DNA of 64,000 bases from Planctomyces sp. SH-PL14 (GTDB taxonomy: Bacteria; Planctomycetota; Planctomycetia; Planctomycetales; Planctomycetaceae), in the NCBI RefSeq assembly GCF_001610835.1, contig NZ_CP011270.1, positions 744,001 to 808,000 of the forward strand. The letters are read 5' to 3'. The first letter of the stretch is position 1; each line of letters begins with the position of its first letter. Positions 31,605 to 40,542 of this stretch are shown piece by piece. A program made the position numbers and the translations under genes. Under the pieces are notes generated by a model. That model made no database searches, had not been told where the DNA came from, and worked only from the letters and a program-made list of their open reading frames with translations.

Positions 31605-31789
31605 GGACACCCGTCCTTGAAGGGATGCCGAAACTCGGAGAGGACCACCAGGTTCCACCCGGCTGCCTCACGGGAAAGATCGGTGAAGATCGCCTCCGAC
31701 TTGAGCCCGTCCCCCTCCGCCGTCGCCGGCGGGAATTCGACGCAAGTGCCGTTCATGAGAGGCGTAAGGACTTTGTCGCCGACTGGCAT
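31565..31789 (-). CDS. Possible small protein of unknown function overlapping the next gene
   Basis: A 74-codon frame (MPVGDKVLTPLMNGTCVEF...) has the strong G/C bias at third codon positions seen in the true genes around it, up to about codon 60, where it runs into the start of the 31095-31604 gene. The bias then fades. This suggests a real gene whose last codons overlap the next start by 40 nt, but nothing in it is recognised. It could also be the 5' part of the following protein separated by a frameshift. Confidence 0.4.
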   Translation of the reverse strand: MPVGDKVLTPLMNGTCVEFPPATAEGDGLKSEAIFTDLSREAAGWNLVVLSEFRHPFKDGCPWRPVARSSILDF

Positions 31790-32137
31790 GGGGAAAAGTC
31801 CGATCCGTTCTGCCGGATCAGCGTGAATTGCCGCTCCCTCCCGATGCGCACAAAAGGCGTGATCTGCGGCGAAACGGACGACGAGAACCGGGAAACGGCG
31901 GTCCGGCGGGAAAACGGCTGCAGTCGTCGCGGCCCTCGGCGCCGGGCCGACAGCTCCCGCCGAGTGACGCCGGATCGCGGTCTTCCGAGGGAGATGCGCA
32001 TTGAACCGGCTGCAACGGATCGCCGCGCGGTTTCACGCGCCGGCCGAGGAGCGGGTGGCGTTCGCCGTGGAATGTTCCCCGCCGGAGTGTCACGATGTCG
32101 GGGTGAGGTTGGTATTCGTTGATCCGAAGGGTTTTCC
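31790..32137. other. Divergent intergenic region upstream of nadB
   Basis: No gene with a credible start or codon bias was found on either strand. It should hold the promoters for nadB and for the minus-strand run leading to the SNF2 gene. Confidence 0.4.
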
Positions 32138-33757
32138 GTGCCGCAGTTGAACTTCGCTCCGCGACACCGCTATCTCGTCCGGTTTGATCCCAAGCGCGTC
32201 CCGCACATGTTCACGGACGTGCTGATCATCGGTTCCGGGATCGCCGGGATCCGCGCGGCCCTGGAAGTCGACCCGCGGCTCCGCGTCGTCATCGTCACCA
32301 AGGACCGCGTCGAGCTCTCGAACAGCGCCTGGGCCCAGGGGGGAATCGCCGGCGTCCTCGACCCCTCGGACGACGTCCGCAACCACACGGCCGACACCCT
32401 CGTGGCGGGGGCCGGGATGTGCGACGAGACGGTCGTCCGGACGGTCGTCAACGCCGCCCCGACGCTGATCCGCGAACTTGTGTCGTTCGGCGCGAAGTTC
32501 GACCAGCGGAACGGCGAGCTCTCCCTGACCCTCGAAGGGGGCCATAGCCATCCCCGCGTCGCCCACGCCCTCGGCGATGCGACCGGCAAAGAGGTCATGC
32601 GGGCCCTCATTAACACCGTCCGCGGCGCCAACTGGTCGGAGATCTGGGAGCAGACGTTCACGATCGACCTGATGACGCACGAGGGGACCTGCCGCGGCGC
32701 GATCGTCTGGAACAAGGAGCACGGCAAGACGATCGTCTGGGCCAAGCAGACGATCCTCTGCACCGGCGGGGCGGGGCGGCTCTTCCGCGAGACCACGAAC
32801 CCGGACATCGCCACCGCGGACGGGCACGCCCTCGGCTTCCGGGCCGGGGCCCAGGTCCGCGACATGGAGATGATGCAGTTTCACCCGACCGTCCTGTACA
32901 TCGCCGGGGGAGCCCGGCACCTCATCTCCGAGGCGGTCCGGGGCGAAGGGGCGTACCTCGTCGATTCCCGCGGACACCGGTTCATGCAGGACTACGACGA
33001 GCGGGGCGAACTCGCCCCCCGCGACATCGTCAGCCGCGCCATCACGGACCAGATGGAGAAGACGCGGCATTCCTGCGTCTACCTCGACCTGCGGCACCTT
33101 CCGGACGACCTGATCGCCGAGCGGTTCCCGCACATCGCCGAGGTCTGCCGCGAGTTCGGCCTGAACCTCGCCGAGGACCTGATCCCGGTCCGTCCCGGCG
33201 CGCACTACATGATCGGCGGGCTGACCGTCGACCTCGACGGCAAGACGACTCTACCGGGCCTGTGGGCCGCCGGCGAAGTCTCGTCCAGCGGCCTGCACGG
33301 CGCGAACCGCCTCGCCTCGAACAGCCTTCTGGAAGGTCTCTACTACGGCATCCGGACCGGCCGCGGAGCCTCTGACGCCGCCCTCCAGATCCCCGACAGC
33401 TTCACCGCGCTCCCGCTCGTCTCCGACTGGCCGCGGACGACCCGGGAAGAAGAGGACCTCAACCTCCTGGACCTGCAGAACTCGCTCAGCAGCATCATGT
33501 GGCGGAACGTCGGGATCCGCCGCGATGCCGAGAGTCTGCTGTCGGCCCGCGAGCAGGTCGACTTCTGGGACCGGTACGTCTCGCAGCGGGAGTTCAGCAC
33601 CGTCGCCGGCTGGGAGCTCCAGAATATGCTCCTCGTCGCCCGGCTGATGATCGATTCCGCCCTCGCCCGCGAAGAGAGCCGCGGCGTCCACTACCGCAGC
33701 GATTTCCCGCAGCCGAACGAGGCTCGCAAGGAGCGGGTCGTCATCGACAACGAGTGA
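32138..33757 (+). CDS. nadB: L-aspartate oxidase
   Basis: The 539-residue flavoprotein oxidises L-aspartate to iminoaspartate, the first step of NAD synthesis. The FAD-binding motif IIGSGIAGIRAAL is at about residues 30-42, and the succinate dehydrogenase/NadB signatures SNSAWAQGGIAGVL, EGGHSHPRVAHALGDATG, MEMMQFHPTVLY and GLHGANRLASNSLLEGL are present. It has the Arg in APRDIVSRAI expected for substrate binding. No nadA or nadC lies in the window. The start at 32138 gives a slightly long N-terminus; the internal ATG before FTDVLIIGSG (MFTDVLI) is an alternative. Confidence 0.95.
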   Translation: MPQLNFAPRHRYLVRFDPKRVPHMFTDVLIIGSGIAGIRAALEVDPRLRVVIVTKDRVELSNSAWAQGGIAGVLDPSDDVRNHTADTLVAGAGMCDETVVRTVVNAAPTLIRELVSFGAKFDQRNGELSLTLEGGHSHPRVAHALGDATGKEVMRALINTVRGANWSEIWEQTFTIDLMTHEGTCRGAIVWNKEHGKTIVWAKQTILCTGGAGRLFRETTNPDIATADGHALGFRAGAQVRDMEMMQFHPTVLYIAGGARHLISEAVRGEGAYLVDSRGHRFMQDYDERGELAPRDIVSRAITDQMEKTRHSCVYLDLRHLPDDLIAERFPHIAEVCREFGLNLAEDLIPVRPGAHYMIGGLTVDLDGKTTLPGLWAAGEVSSSGLHGANRLASNSLLEGLYYGIRTGRGASDAALQIPDSFTALPLVSDWPRTTREEEDLNLLDLQNSLSSIMWRNVGIRRDAESLLSAREQVDFWDRYVSQREFSTVAGWELQNMLLVARLMIDSALAREESRGVHYRSDFPQPNEARKERVVIDNE

Positions 33758-33820
33758 TCAGGGCTTCCTGTCCCAGCCCGCGGTCGAGACCCCGCGTGCA
33801 AAGAACGCGGCGTTCCCATT

Positions 33821-33848
33821 CGGGAGGGCGAGGCTCCAGCCGAGCCGC
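33821..33848. repeat. GGGAGGGCGAGGCTCC-type short repeat
   Basis: CGGGAGGGCGAGGCTCC followed by AGCCGAGCCGC. The same block occurs at 47543-47570 and inverted at 47697-47724. Confidence 0.7.
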
Positions 33849-33921
33849 AACGGTGATCCTCGCGCCCGATCAATGCTCGACACTGCGCACGGAATGCCTG
33901 CGGCGGCCCTCCCTCTCTGGT

Positions 33922-33999
33922 CTTCTCTGTGCCCTCCGTATCTCTGTGTTTCAAAACTCTTCTGAAAGAAAACACAGAGGCGCAGAGATCACAGAGAAG
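33922..33999. repeat. Palindromic interspersed repeat, ACACAGAGG type
   Basis: The left arm CTTCTCTGTG...ATCTCTGTGTTT and the right arm AAACACAGAGGCGCAGAGAT...CACAGAGAAG are complementary over about 30 bp with few mismatches. It lies between the convergent nadB and ppk1 genes. Confidence 0.8.
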
Positions 34000-34065
34000 G
34001 GAAGGCAATCCCGCGCGCTGACGGCTGGGCAGCCCTCCAACTAGCGCCCCGGCCTTCGCCCCTGG

Positions 34066-36171
34066 TCAGCCCGGCCGATGCGGCTCGAAGATCGTCCGCC
34101 GCTGCTGGTCCGCCAGATGCCGCGCCTCGTTCGCCTCGTCGTACAACCGCTGCTGAGACCGGATCGCTTCCGCCCCTGAGACCTTGATCCGCCGATGCGT
34201 CCCCGACGAAGTCAGTTTCCGCGACTTCACCGTGTCCGCAAAGCAGACCTCGAGAATATGGATCAACCGATCCCGGCACCGCGGATCCTCCACCGGCACC
34301 AGCAGCTCCACCCGCCGATCCAGATTCCGCGGCATCCAGTCCGCGCTCGAAATGAAGACCCGGTCATCCCCGCCATGATGGAAATGGAGAACCCGGGCAT
34401 GTTCGAGGAAGCGGTCGACGATACTCACCACCTCGATGTTCTCGCTCAGATCCTTCACCCCCGGCCGCAGGCAGCACACGCCGCGAACGTTGAGCTTGAT
34501 CTCGACCCCCGCCTGTGAGGCGTCGTACAGGGCATCAATCAGCGTCGGATCCACCAGGGCATTGAGCTTCGCCCAGATCCGCGCCGGCCGCCCGTCGCGC
34601 CGGATCTCCGTCTCCGCCCGGATCATCTCCAGCAGCTTGTCCCGCAGCCCCAGCGGAGCGGCCGCGATCCGATGGTACTGCAGCGGCTGCGAGTAACCGG
34701 TCACGGCGTTGAAGAACGCAATCGCGTCCGCCCCCAGGTCCGGATGACAGGTCAGCAGGCTCACGTCGCTGTAAATCCGCGACGTCTGCTCGTTGTAGTT
34801 CCCCGTCCCGAAATGGACGTACCGCTGAATCCCCTGCGGTTCCCGGCGGATCACCACGCAGACCTTGGCGTGCGTCTTGAGCCCCTTCACGCCATAGATC
34901 ACCTGGGCGCCAGCCTGCTCCAGCTGCCGCGCCCACTCGATGTTCCGCGCCTCGTCAAAGCGGGCTTTGAGCTCGCAGATCACCGTGACGTTCTTCCCCC
35001 GCTCCGCCGCGCGAAGCAGGGCCGCGACGATCGGGCTGTCGCGGCTCGTGCGGTACAGCGTCTGCTTGATCGCCAGGACATCGGGATCGTCCGCCGCCTG
35101 CTCGATGAACCGGACCACCGGCTCGAAGCTCTCATACGGGTGATAGAGCAGGATGTCCTGCAGCGAGACCGCTTCGAACACCGAGGAGCCCGGGGGCAGG
35201 TCGGGCGAAGGAAACGGCGGCCAGCTTTCATATTTGAGATGGTCGAAGCCCGGCCGGTCGCTGATCCGGAAGAACGCCGAGAGATCGAGCGGACCCTTCG
35301 AGGGGTAGAGCGACTCCGGCACGATGTCGAGAGCGTGGCGAAGGAAGTGGGTCAGCTCCGCACTCGCGTTCTCCAGGATCTCCAGGCGGACATAGTTCCC
35401 GAGCCGGCGGGCGTCGAGGATGTTCGACATCTCCTCCATCAGGTCTTCGGCGGAGTCCTCACGGACGCTCATGTCGGCGTTCCGCGTAATCCGGAACGGG
35501 ATCGTCTCAAGGATCGTCTCCCCGGGAAAGAAGTCGCCGACGTACAGCGTCACGGCGTCTTCGAGGAGCAGGTATGAATACCCCGCATCCGCCGGCAGGC
35601 CGATGATCCGCGAGAGCGCCCCCGCCAGCGGGATGATTGCGTAGCGGAACGCGTCCGCTTCCGCCCCTTCGCCTGGAGCGAGGCGGACGCAGACGTTCAG
35701 CCCCTGGCTGGAGAGGAGCGGAAACTCAATTTCCCCGCCGACCGCCATCGGGGTCAGCACGGGATAGATCTCGTTCTGAAACACCTGCTTCAGCACGCGT
35801 TTCTGCGCGGCGTTCAGCTCCGACGGCCGCAGGCACCGCATTCCGGACGCGGCGAGCTGCGGCTCCAGTTCTTCCCGGTAAACGCGGTACTGCTCCTCGA
35901 TCATCTGCCGCACGCGGCGGCGGATGGCGGTGAGCTGCTGCTCCGGGGTGAGCCCCGCGGCGTCGGGCCGCATCACTCCCTGCTGTTCGAGGGTCTGGAG
36001 ACCGCCGACGCGGACGCGGAAGAACTCGTCGAGGTTCGAGGCGCTGATCGCCAGGAACTTGAGCCGCTCGAGCAGGGGGATACTGGTGTCGGCCGCCTCC
36101 TCCAGGACCCGCTGGTTGAAGTCCAGCCAGCTCAGTTCACGGTTGAGGTAATTCGTCTTCAGACGGCTCAT
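34066..36171 (-). CDS. ppk: Polyphosphate kinase 1
   Basis: The 701-residue enzyme makes inorganic polyphosphate from ATP reversibly. The N-terminus YLNRELSWLDFNQRVLEEA is diagnostic for PPK1, followed by SNLDEFFRVRVGGL. The C-terminal phospholipase D-like domains carry the autophosphorylated His in GLKTHAKVCVV and supporting residues in KQTLYRTSRDSPIV and HFGTGNYNEQTSRIYSD. The ATG at 36171 puts the conserved start (MSRLKTNYLNREL) at the N-terminus; a longer frame to 36264 adds 31 unrelated residues. It follows the ATP-grasp gene on the same strand. Confidence 0.96.
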   Translation of the reverse strand: MSRLKTNYLNRELSWLDFNQRVLEEAADTSIPLLERLKFLAISASNLDEFFRVRVGGLQTLEQQGVMRPDAAGLTPEQQLTAIRRRVRQMIEEQYRVYREELEPQLAASGMRCLRPSELNAAQKRVLKQVFQNEIYPVLTPMAVGGEIEFPLLSSQGLNVCVRLAPGEGAEADAFRYAIIPLAGALSRIIGLPADAGYSYLLLEDAVTLYVGDFFPGETILETIPFRITRNADMSVREDSAEDLMEEMSNILDARRLGNYVRLEILENASAELTHFLRHALDIVPESLYPSKGPLDLSAFFRISDRPGFDHLKYESWPPFPSPDLPPGSSVFEAVSLQDILLYHPYESFEPVVRFIEQAADDPDVLAIKQTLYRTSRDSPIVAALLRAAERGKNVTVICELKARFDEARNIEWARQLEQAGAQVIYGVKGLKTHAKVCVVIRREPQGIQRYVHFGTGNYNEQTSRIYSDVSLLTCHPDLGADAIAFFNAVTGYSQPLQYHRIAAAPLGLRDKLLEMIRAETEIRRDGRPARIWAKLNALVDPTLIDALYDASQAGVEIKLNVRGVCCLRPGVKDLSENIEVVSIVDRFLEHARVLHFHHGGDDRVFISSADWMPRNLDRRVELLVPVEDPRCRDRLIHILEVCFADTVKSRKLTSSGTHRRIKVSGAEAIRSQQRLYDEANEARHLADQQRRTIFEPHRPG

Positions 36172-36260
36172 GTGGCGTGATGAGGCAACAGGGAGGCGGC
36201 CAATCGGGGATTTCTGCCCGACACGATACCCACCCTCTCCCGGAAAGCGAAGATCATCAC

Positions 36261-37337
36261 TCATTCCGGGAGGATGGCGGTCCCGTCGGAAGAAAATGTG
36301 ATTCTCCCATCAAAGATCGGGGCAGACTCCGCGCCGAAGACGAGGCTCCGGGCCAGATTGCCACGGCAAATCCTCCGATAGCCGACATAACTTGTCGTCA
36401 GGCGGGGATTGATCTCGATCAGGACCACGCTCTCCGGCGCGTCCGCCGGAACGAGGAAATCGAATCCGATCCACCCGCGGAGGCCGGGAACCTGAGAGAG
36501 AACCGATCGAACGAGCGACTCGACCGCCGCCGCGGAAACGCCCTCGGCCGGGATCGTTCCCCCGAGGTAACTCATCCGACCGTCCTCCGAGAACCGCTGT
36601 TCCGCCGGCGGAAGGATCGTCGCGGTCCCGTCCGGGTGGACGAGGGCGGCCACCGAACAGGCCCGCCCGGCGATCCAGGGCTGGACGAGCAGGTTTTCGC
36701 GCGCGCCAACGAACTCGGGATCCTGCGGAAGCTCGTCCCAGCCGAGATTTGCCGATGGACCTCTCATGAGTCCATCCACGCGACGCGTCTGCTGCGAACC
36801 CGCCCCATCCCGCGGCTTCGCGACCACCGGCCACGGCCACCGGTCCGGACCGACCCGCAGTCCCTCAAGCTCCCCGACGACCTCGTCGTCCCAGAGTGCT
36901 GCAGCCGGAGTCCGAATCCCCCGCTGACGAAGAAAGCCCGCCAGCCGGAGCTTGTCGCCGCAGAGATCGATCGACTCGACGGAGCCGTTGAGAGCGATGC
37001 CCCCCGCGGTATGCACAGCCTGAACGCGAGCCGAAAGAATCCCCGCCGTCTCTGGAGCAATGACCAGGGTCCAGGTCGCCTCCGCTGCCAGGTCCGCGAA
37101 TGTCCGAATCTCCGCCTGGGGAGAATCGACCTCGACCGCTTCGACGCCGTCCGGAAAGAGGGGCCGCGCCAGCCGGTGATCCCAGGTCGTCACGACTCGC
37201 AGGCCGGGGACCGCAGCCAGATCGGCCAGCACCGCCAGCAGCATCGCCCTCCCTTCGCGCTCCAAGCTCTCGGGAGGACGCCCCTCGGACCAGCCTCCGC
37301 CGCAGACGAACTCGGAGACGAAGATCCGCTCAGCCAC
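36261..37337 (-). CDS. ATP-grasp ligase (MfnD/OrfY-like)
   Basis: The 358-residue protein has ATP-grasp features: GDKLRLAGFLRQRGIRTP, WPVVAKPRDGAGSQQTRRV (ATP-binding Lys), LLVQPWIAGRACSVAALV and the metal-binding VVLIEINPRLTTSYVGYRR. The latter is typical of ATP-grasp enzymes related to tyramine-glutamate ligase MfnD and to OrfY of the tetrahydromethanopterin-linked C1 gene sets of methylotrophs and planctomycetes. The family likeness is reasonable, the reaction is inference. The GTG at 37337 overlaps the stop of the upstream methyltransferase gene by 8 nt, implying translational coupling. Confidence 0.78.
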   Translation of the reverse strand: MAERIFVSEFVCGGGWSEGRPPESLEREGRAMLLAVLADLAAVPGLRVVTTWDHRLARPLFPDGVEAVEVDSPQAEIRTFADLAAEATWTLVIAPETAGILSARVQAVHTAGGIALNGSVESIDLCGDKLRLAGFLRQRGIRTPAAALWDDEVVGELEGLRVGPDRWPWPVVAKPRDGAGSQQTRRVDGLMRGPSANLGWDELPQDPEFVGARENLLVQPWIAGRACSVAALVHPDGTATILPPAEQRFSEDGRMSYLGGTIPAEGVSAAAVESLVRSVLSQVPGLRGWIGFDFLVPADAPESVVLIEINPRLTTSYVGYRRICRGNLARSLVFGAESAPIFDGRITFSSDGTAILPE

Positions 37338-38544
37338 GCGCGGCCTCCTCGGCCGCCGGGGGCAGGATCTCATCCGTCCGCAGCGAGGCTTCGCCGAGAC
37401 CGAGCGACCGCTTCAGGTCGTCGTAGCGCGTCCGCCAGACCGTGTCGATCCCACCCTCGCCGTCACCGCCGGCCTTTCGCCGCACCCCCCGGATCAGGAG
37501 GTTCTTGGGGGTGTGCTCGGTCTCGATGAACTCGAGGACCTGCGTCCGGTAGCCGGCCGCTTCAAGTGCCGCGGCCCGCAGGGCGTCGGTCGCCAGGGCC
37601 GCCAGCCGTTCCTTGAGGATGCCGTGAGCGGTCAGGGCCGGAACCGCGTCCGCAGCCAGGCGGGCGGCCACTTCGTGCTGGCAGCAGGGAGCCGCGAGGA
37701 TGACGGAGGCGGTCCGCCCGGCGGCGTCAATCAGGGCGTCGTCGGTCGCGGTGTCGCAGGCATGAAGGGCGACCGCCAGATGCAGCGGCTTTCCCTCAGC
37801 TTCCTTGTCGGCAATGCGCGTCGTCCGGAAGCTCAGACCGTCGAGCCCGAGCCGTTCCGCGGTCCGGCAGCACGTTTCGATGACGTGCGGGTTGTGGTCG
37901 AGTCCCAAGATCTCGACCTCCCGCCCATGGACGTTCGACAGCAGGTGGTGAACGGCGAACGTGAGGTAGCTCTTGCCGCAGCCGTAGTCCTGGACGAGGA
38001 GCGTTCCTTCGGCCGGGAGGTCCGCGTAGACGTCTTCCACGAACTCCAGGAACCGGTTGATCTGCCGGAACTTGTGCATCATGGCGGCCCGGACATGTCC
38101 GTCCGGTGCCATGACTCCCTGGTCGATCAGAAACGGACAGGGAGTCCCATCGGGGATCAGATAGGCCTTCTGCCGGTCATGCGCCATATCCGGCTGCGGA
38201 CGGCTGCGGGCCTTCTCGCTGAGCTTGACCCGCCCCTGGCGGTCGCGGCGATAGTGAACTTCGGCCCCGGTCGTGGTGAGGACCGCCTGCCGGTAGTCCG
38301 ACTCCAGAGCGCGTGTCAGCCGGCCGACCGACTCGCCGCGGTCGAGATTCTCGTGCGTCTCGCTGCGGTCAAACTGCAGCGTCCACTGGAGGACCGGCTG
38401 CTTCCGGATCACGACCGGGCGGACCCGCAGGCGCCGCGGCCGATCGGAGGGGCCGGGAAACGGGTCTGAGAGAACCGCCTGAACGAGTTCGCCCGCTTCG
38501 CAGGCCGCGGCAAACGCTCGAATCAAATCGTCCGTGGACTGCAC
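37330..38544 (-). CDS. SAM-dependent methyltransferase (Methyltransf_32 type)
   Basis: The 404-residue protein has an N-terminal domain of about 150 residues that lacks a known motif, then a class I methyltransferase fold: motif I VQDYGCGKSYLTF (184-196), the acidic LGLDHN after strand two, and the hallmark pair LHACDTATDDAL and LAAPCCQHE of the Methyltransf_32 family. Substrates in this family are uncertain. A C-terminal segment ends in Ala/Glu-rich sequence. Its stop codon overlaps the GTG of the ATP-grasp gene, so the pair should be coupled. Confidence 0.8.
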   Translation of the reverse strand: MQSTDDLIRAFAAACEAGELVQAVLSDPFPGPSDRPRRLRVRPVVIRKQPVLQWTLQFDRSETHENLDRGESVGRLTRALESDYRQAVLTTTGAEVHYRRDRQGRVKLSEKARSRPQPDMAHDRQKAYLIPDGTPCPFLIDQGVMAPDGHVRAAMMHKFRQINRFLEFVEDVYADLPAEGTLLVQDYGCGKSYLTFAVHHLLSNVHGREVEILGLDHNPHVIETCCRTAERLGLDGLSFRTTRIADKEAEGKPLHLAVALHACDTATDDALIDAAGRTASVILAAPCCQHEVAARLAADAVPALTAHGILKERLAALATDALRAAALEAAGYRTQVLEFIETEHTPKNLLIRGVRRKAGGDGEGGIDTVWRTRYDDLKRSLGLGEASLRTDEILPPAAEEAARG

Positions 38545-38601
38545 CGTCGCTCCGTCGCTGAAACCGTTACGTCGTATCCCCGGTCGTCCGGGCGGTCACG
38601 T

Positions 38602-39831
38602 TCAGTTGTTGGCCGGTGCGGCTTCGGTCGTGGCGGCCGCGTCTTCGTCCGGAGCAAGTTCCGGCAGGATGGGGCGGCGGTCCGGATAAAGGTGGTAGAT
38701 CGGCTGCGTGAGGCCGGTCTCGCGGATGCAGACGACCAGTCCGTCCTTCGTTCCCAGATAGAGCCGGTCCGTCCGTGAGTTGCTGATGCGGATCGGGAAG
38801 TCCCGGACCGACAGCGACGGGGCTTCCGGCTTTCCGGTCTTGCGATTCAGGATCAGGATGTTCCCCAACTCGTCGGCGGCGTAGACCCGTTCGTTCGACA
38901 CGGAGACGAAGTTGGTCACGTTGACGTTGCGCCAATTCTGAACGCCGGTCTGATTGTCGAGGGAGTACAGTCCCCCGCGTTCCGCGACGACGAACACCGC
39001 ATCATCCACAGGTCGGGGCTGGAACCGGACGGGAGAGGAGGTTGAGAAGGTCCACCGCGTCACGCCGGTCACGGCGGAGATGCAGTAGACCTGCCCCGCC
39101 ACGTCGCAGATGTAGATCGTGTCGCCGCGGTAGGCGACCGGCGTCGTGATGGGGCTCCCCGCTTCAAACTGGAACTTCAGCTTCACTCCCTGGGCATTAA
39201 CGGCGTAGAGCGTCCCGCTGGAGCTGGCGAAGGTGACGAGGGTATTGTCGGACGACGGGGGAGAAAGGACCGGGCGGGCGGTCTGGTACCGCCATCCCCG
39301 GGCGCGAAGCGACCACTGCGGCAGCATGCCGGCGTCGCTCAGCTTGTGGATCGTCCGCAGATCGAACTGGTAGACGCTGGAGTCGCTCATCGGCACGTAG
39401 ACGTTGTTGTCGTCCACGCCGGGGGCGGAAGAGGGATGGTGCGGGAGCTGGAGGGTCCAGTTCGTCTTGCCGGTCAGCTTGTCGAGGCTGAACAGAACCA
39501 TGCCGGCGGAGACCAGGACTTCCGTGTCGTTCGAGTTGGCCCGGAAGCCGGCCTGGATGCTGGGCCCGAGCTGGCGGATCCACATCCGCTTGCCGGTTTC
39601 GGCATCGAACGCGGTGAGGCCGCCGGTCCTGGACTGGACGTACAGGACCGTTTCGTCGGCGGACAGGAACTGGACCGTGTCCTGCGACGGATCGATGTGG
39701 GCCCGCCCCCACCAGGCGCGGGTCAATCCCCGCGCGTTCAGAGCCTGTTCGGCGGGAAGCGTCTGCGCCTGGGCGACACCGGCCACGAGGAGGCACGACA
39801 CAACCGCAAAGAGACGCCCCAGGGCGAGCAT
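38602..39831 (-). CDS. Secreted PQQ-like beta-propeller protein
   Basis: From the ATG at 39831 the 409-residue protein starts with a signal peptide (MLALGRLFAVVSCLLVAGVAQAQ) and continues with PQQ/BamB-like propeller blades, each with a Gly-x-x-x-Trp type turn (TGKRMWIRQLG, TGKTNWTLQLP, TGVTRWTFST, TGVQNWRNV). The tail is Glu/Ala/Thr-rich. It is probably periplasmic. No dehydrogenase residues are evident, so a scaffold or assembly role is likelier than an enzyme. An in-frame start at 39912 would place 27 residues before the signal and is not preferred. Function unknown. Confidence 0.8.
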   Translation of the reverse strand: MLALGRLFAVVSCLLVAGVAQAQTLPAEQALNARGLTRAWWGRAHIDPSQDTVQFLSADETVLYVQSRTGGLTAFDAETGKRMWIRQLGPSIQAGFRANSNDTEVLVSAGMVLFSLDKLTGKTNWTLQLPHHPSSAPGVDDNNVYVPMSDSSVYQFDLRTIHKLSDAGMLPQWSLRARGWRYQTARPVLSPPSSDNTLVTFASSSGTLYAVNAQGVKLKFQFEAGSPITTPVAYRGDTIYICDVAGQVYCISAVTGVTRWTFSTSSPVRFQPRPVDDAVFVVAERGGLYSLDNQTGVQNWRNVNVTNFVSVSNERVYAADELGNILILNRKTGKPEAPSLSVRDFPIRISNSRTDRLYLGTKDGLVVCIRETGLTQPIYHLYPDRRPILPELAPDEDAAATTEAAPANN

Positions 39832-40103
39832 GGACAGGCTCCGACAGGACAAGACGACAGGCGCGACTCCCGACCGGCCGGCGACGTTTCCGCCGCGGCC
39901 GTTTTGATTCAACCGTCCTCAATCGTCGGAAATTGCCGGACGGCGTTCCAGTCTAAACCTGGTCGGCAGACTGCTCCCGGCGAAATTTGGGCGGGCGATC
40001 GGCGCGTGCGATTGGGAGTGGCCCGTTCCGGACGGTACGACCGGCCCGACCGATACAGGTGCATTCGGTGAATACTCGATGAGCGCCGGACATCGTTCTG
40101 CTC

Positions 40104-40428
40104 ACCGGGTCCAGGGGCACCCTGGTGGGGAGTGCAGAGGGGGCCTGTGTTGTTTTTCTGGCCCTTTGCCCGCCGGAGGCCTGGCGGTCGAGAGTTGTCT
40201 GAAGGAGATCGTGTCCAAACGCGGACAACGTGCCGGATGCCCCCACATCAACCCGCAGGGATTCCCGAGCGAGCGGTGAGTACTCAGCGCCTGTTCCACA
40301 AAACGGACGCCCGTTGCTTACCACGGTTCCTCACAGGACGGCCTCCGGCGGCAAGGGGGCGTGGCCCCCTTGACCCCTGGCTGCCGTAGCACATTGGGTT
40401 TGACGTGGCATGGCCGTGCCGGCAAGGG
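40104..40428 (-). repeat. Structured interspersed repeat, copy E (inverted)
   Basis: Opposite orientation: from GGGTCCAGGGGCACCCTGG at the left to CATTGGGTTTGACG and GTGCCGGCAAGG at the right. The hairpin here reads GGGGGCGTGGCCCCC on the plus strand, that is the CCACG loop variant when read in the orientation of copy A. It fills the divergent region between the PQQ-propeller and PhyH genes. Confidence 0.85.
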
Positions 40429-40542
40429 CGATGTGCCAGCCGATACGGATGGGAAGAACCGGTCCCGGATCGCTATCCTCCGGAATCGTCGGGAACGCCG
40501 ATCCGTCCCACTCCCTCCGCCCCTCCCCGAAACACGCCCGCC

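Noticed and set aside
32000-38600. Defence island around the SNF2 helicase
   Set aside because: The neighbours are nadB, ppk1, a ligase and a methyltransferase of housekeeping type; no nuclease, toxin, retron or CRISPR feature was found.
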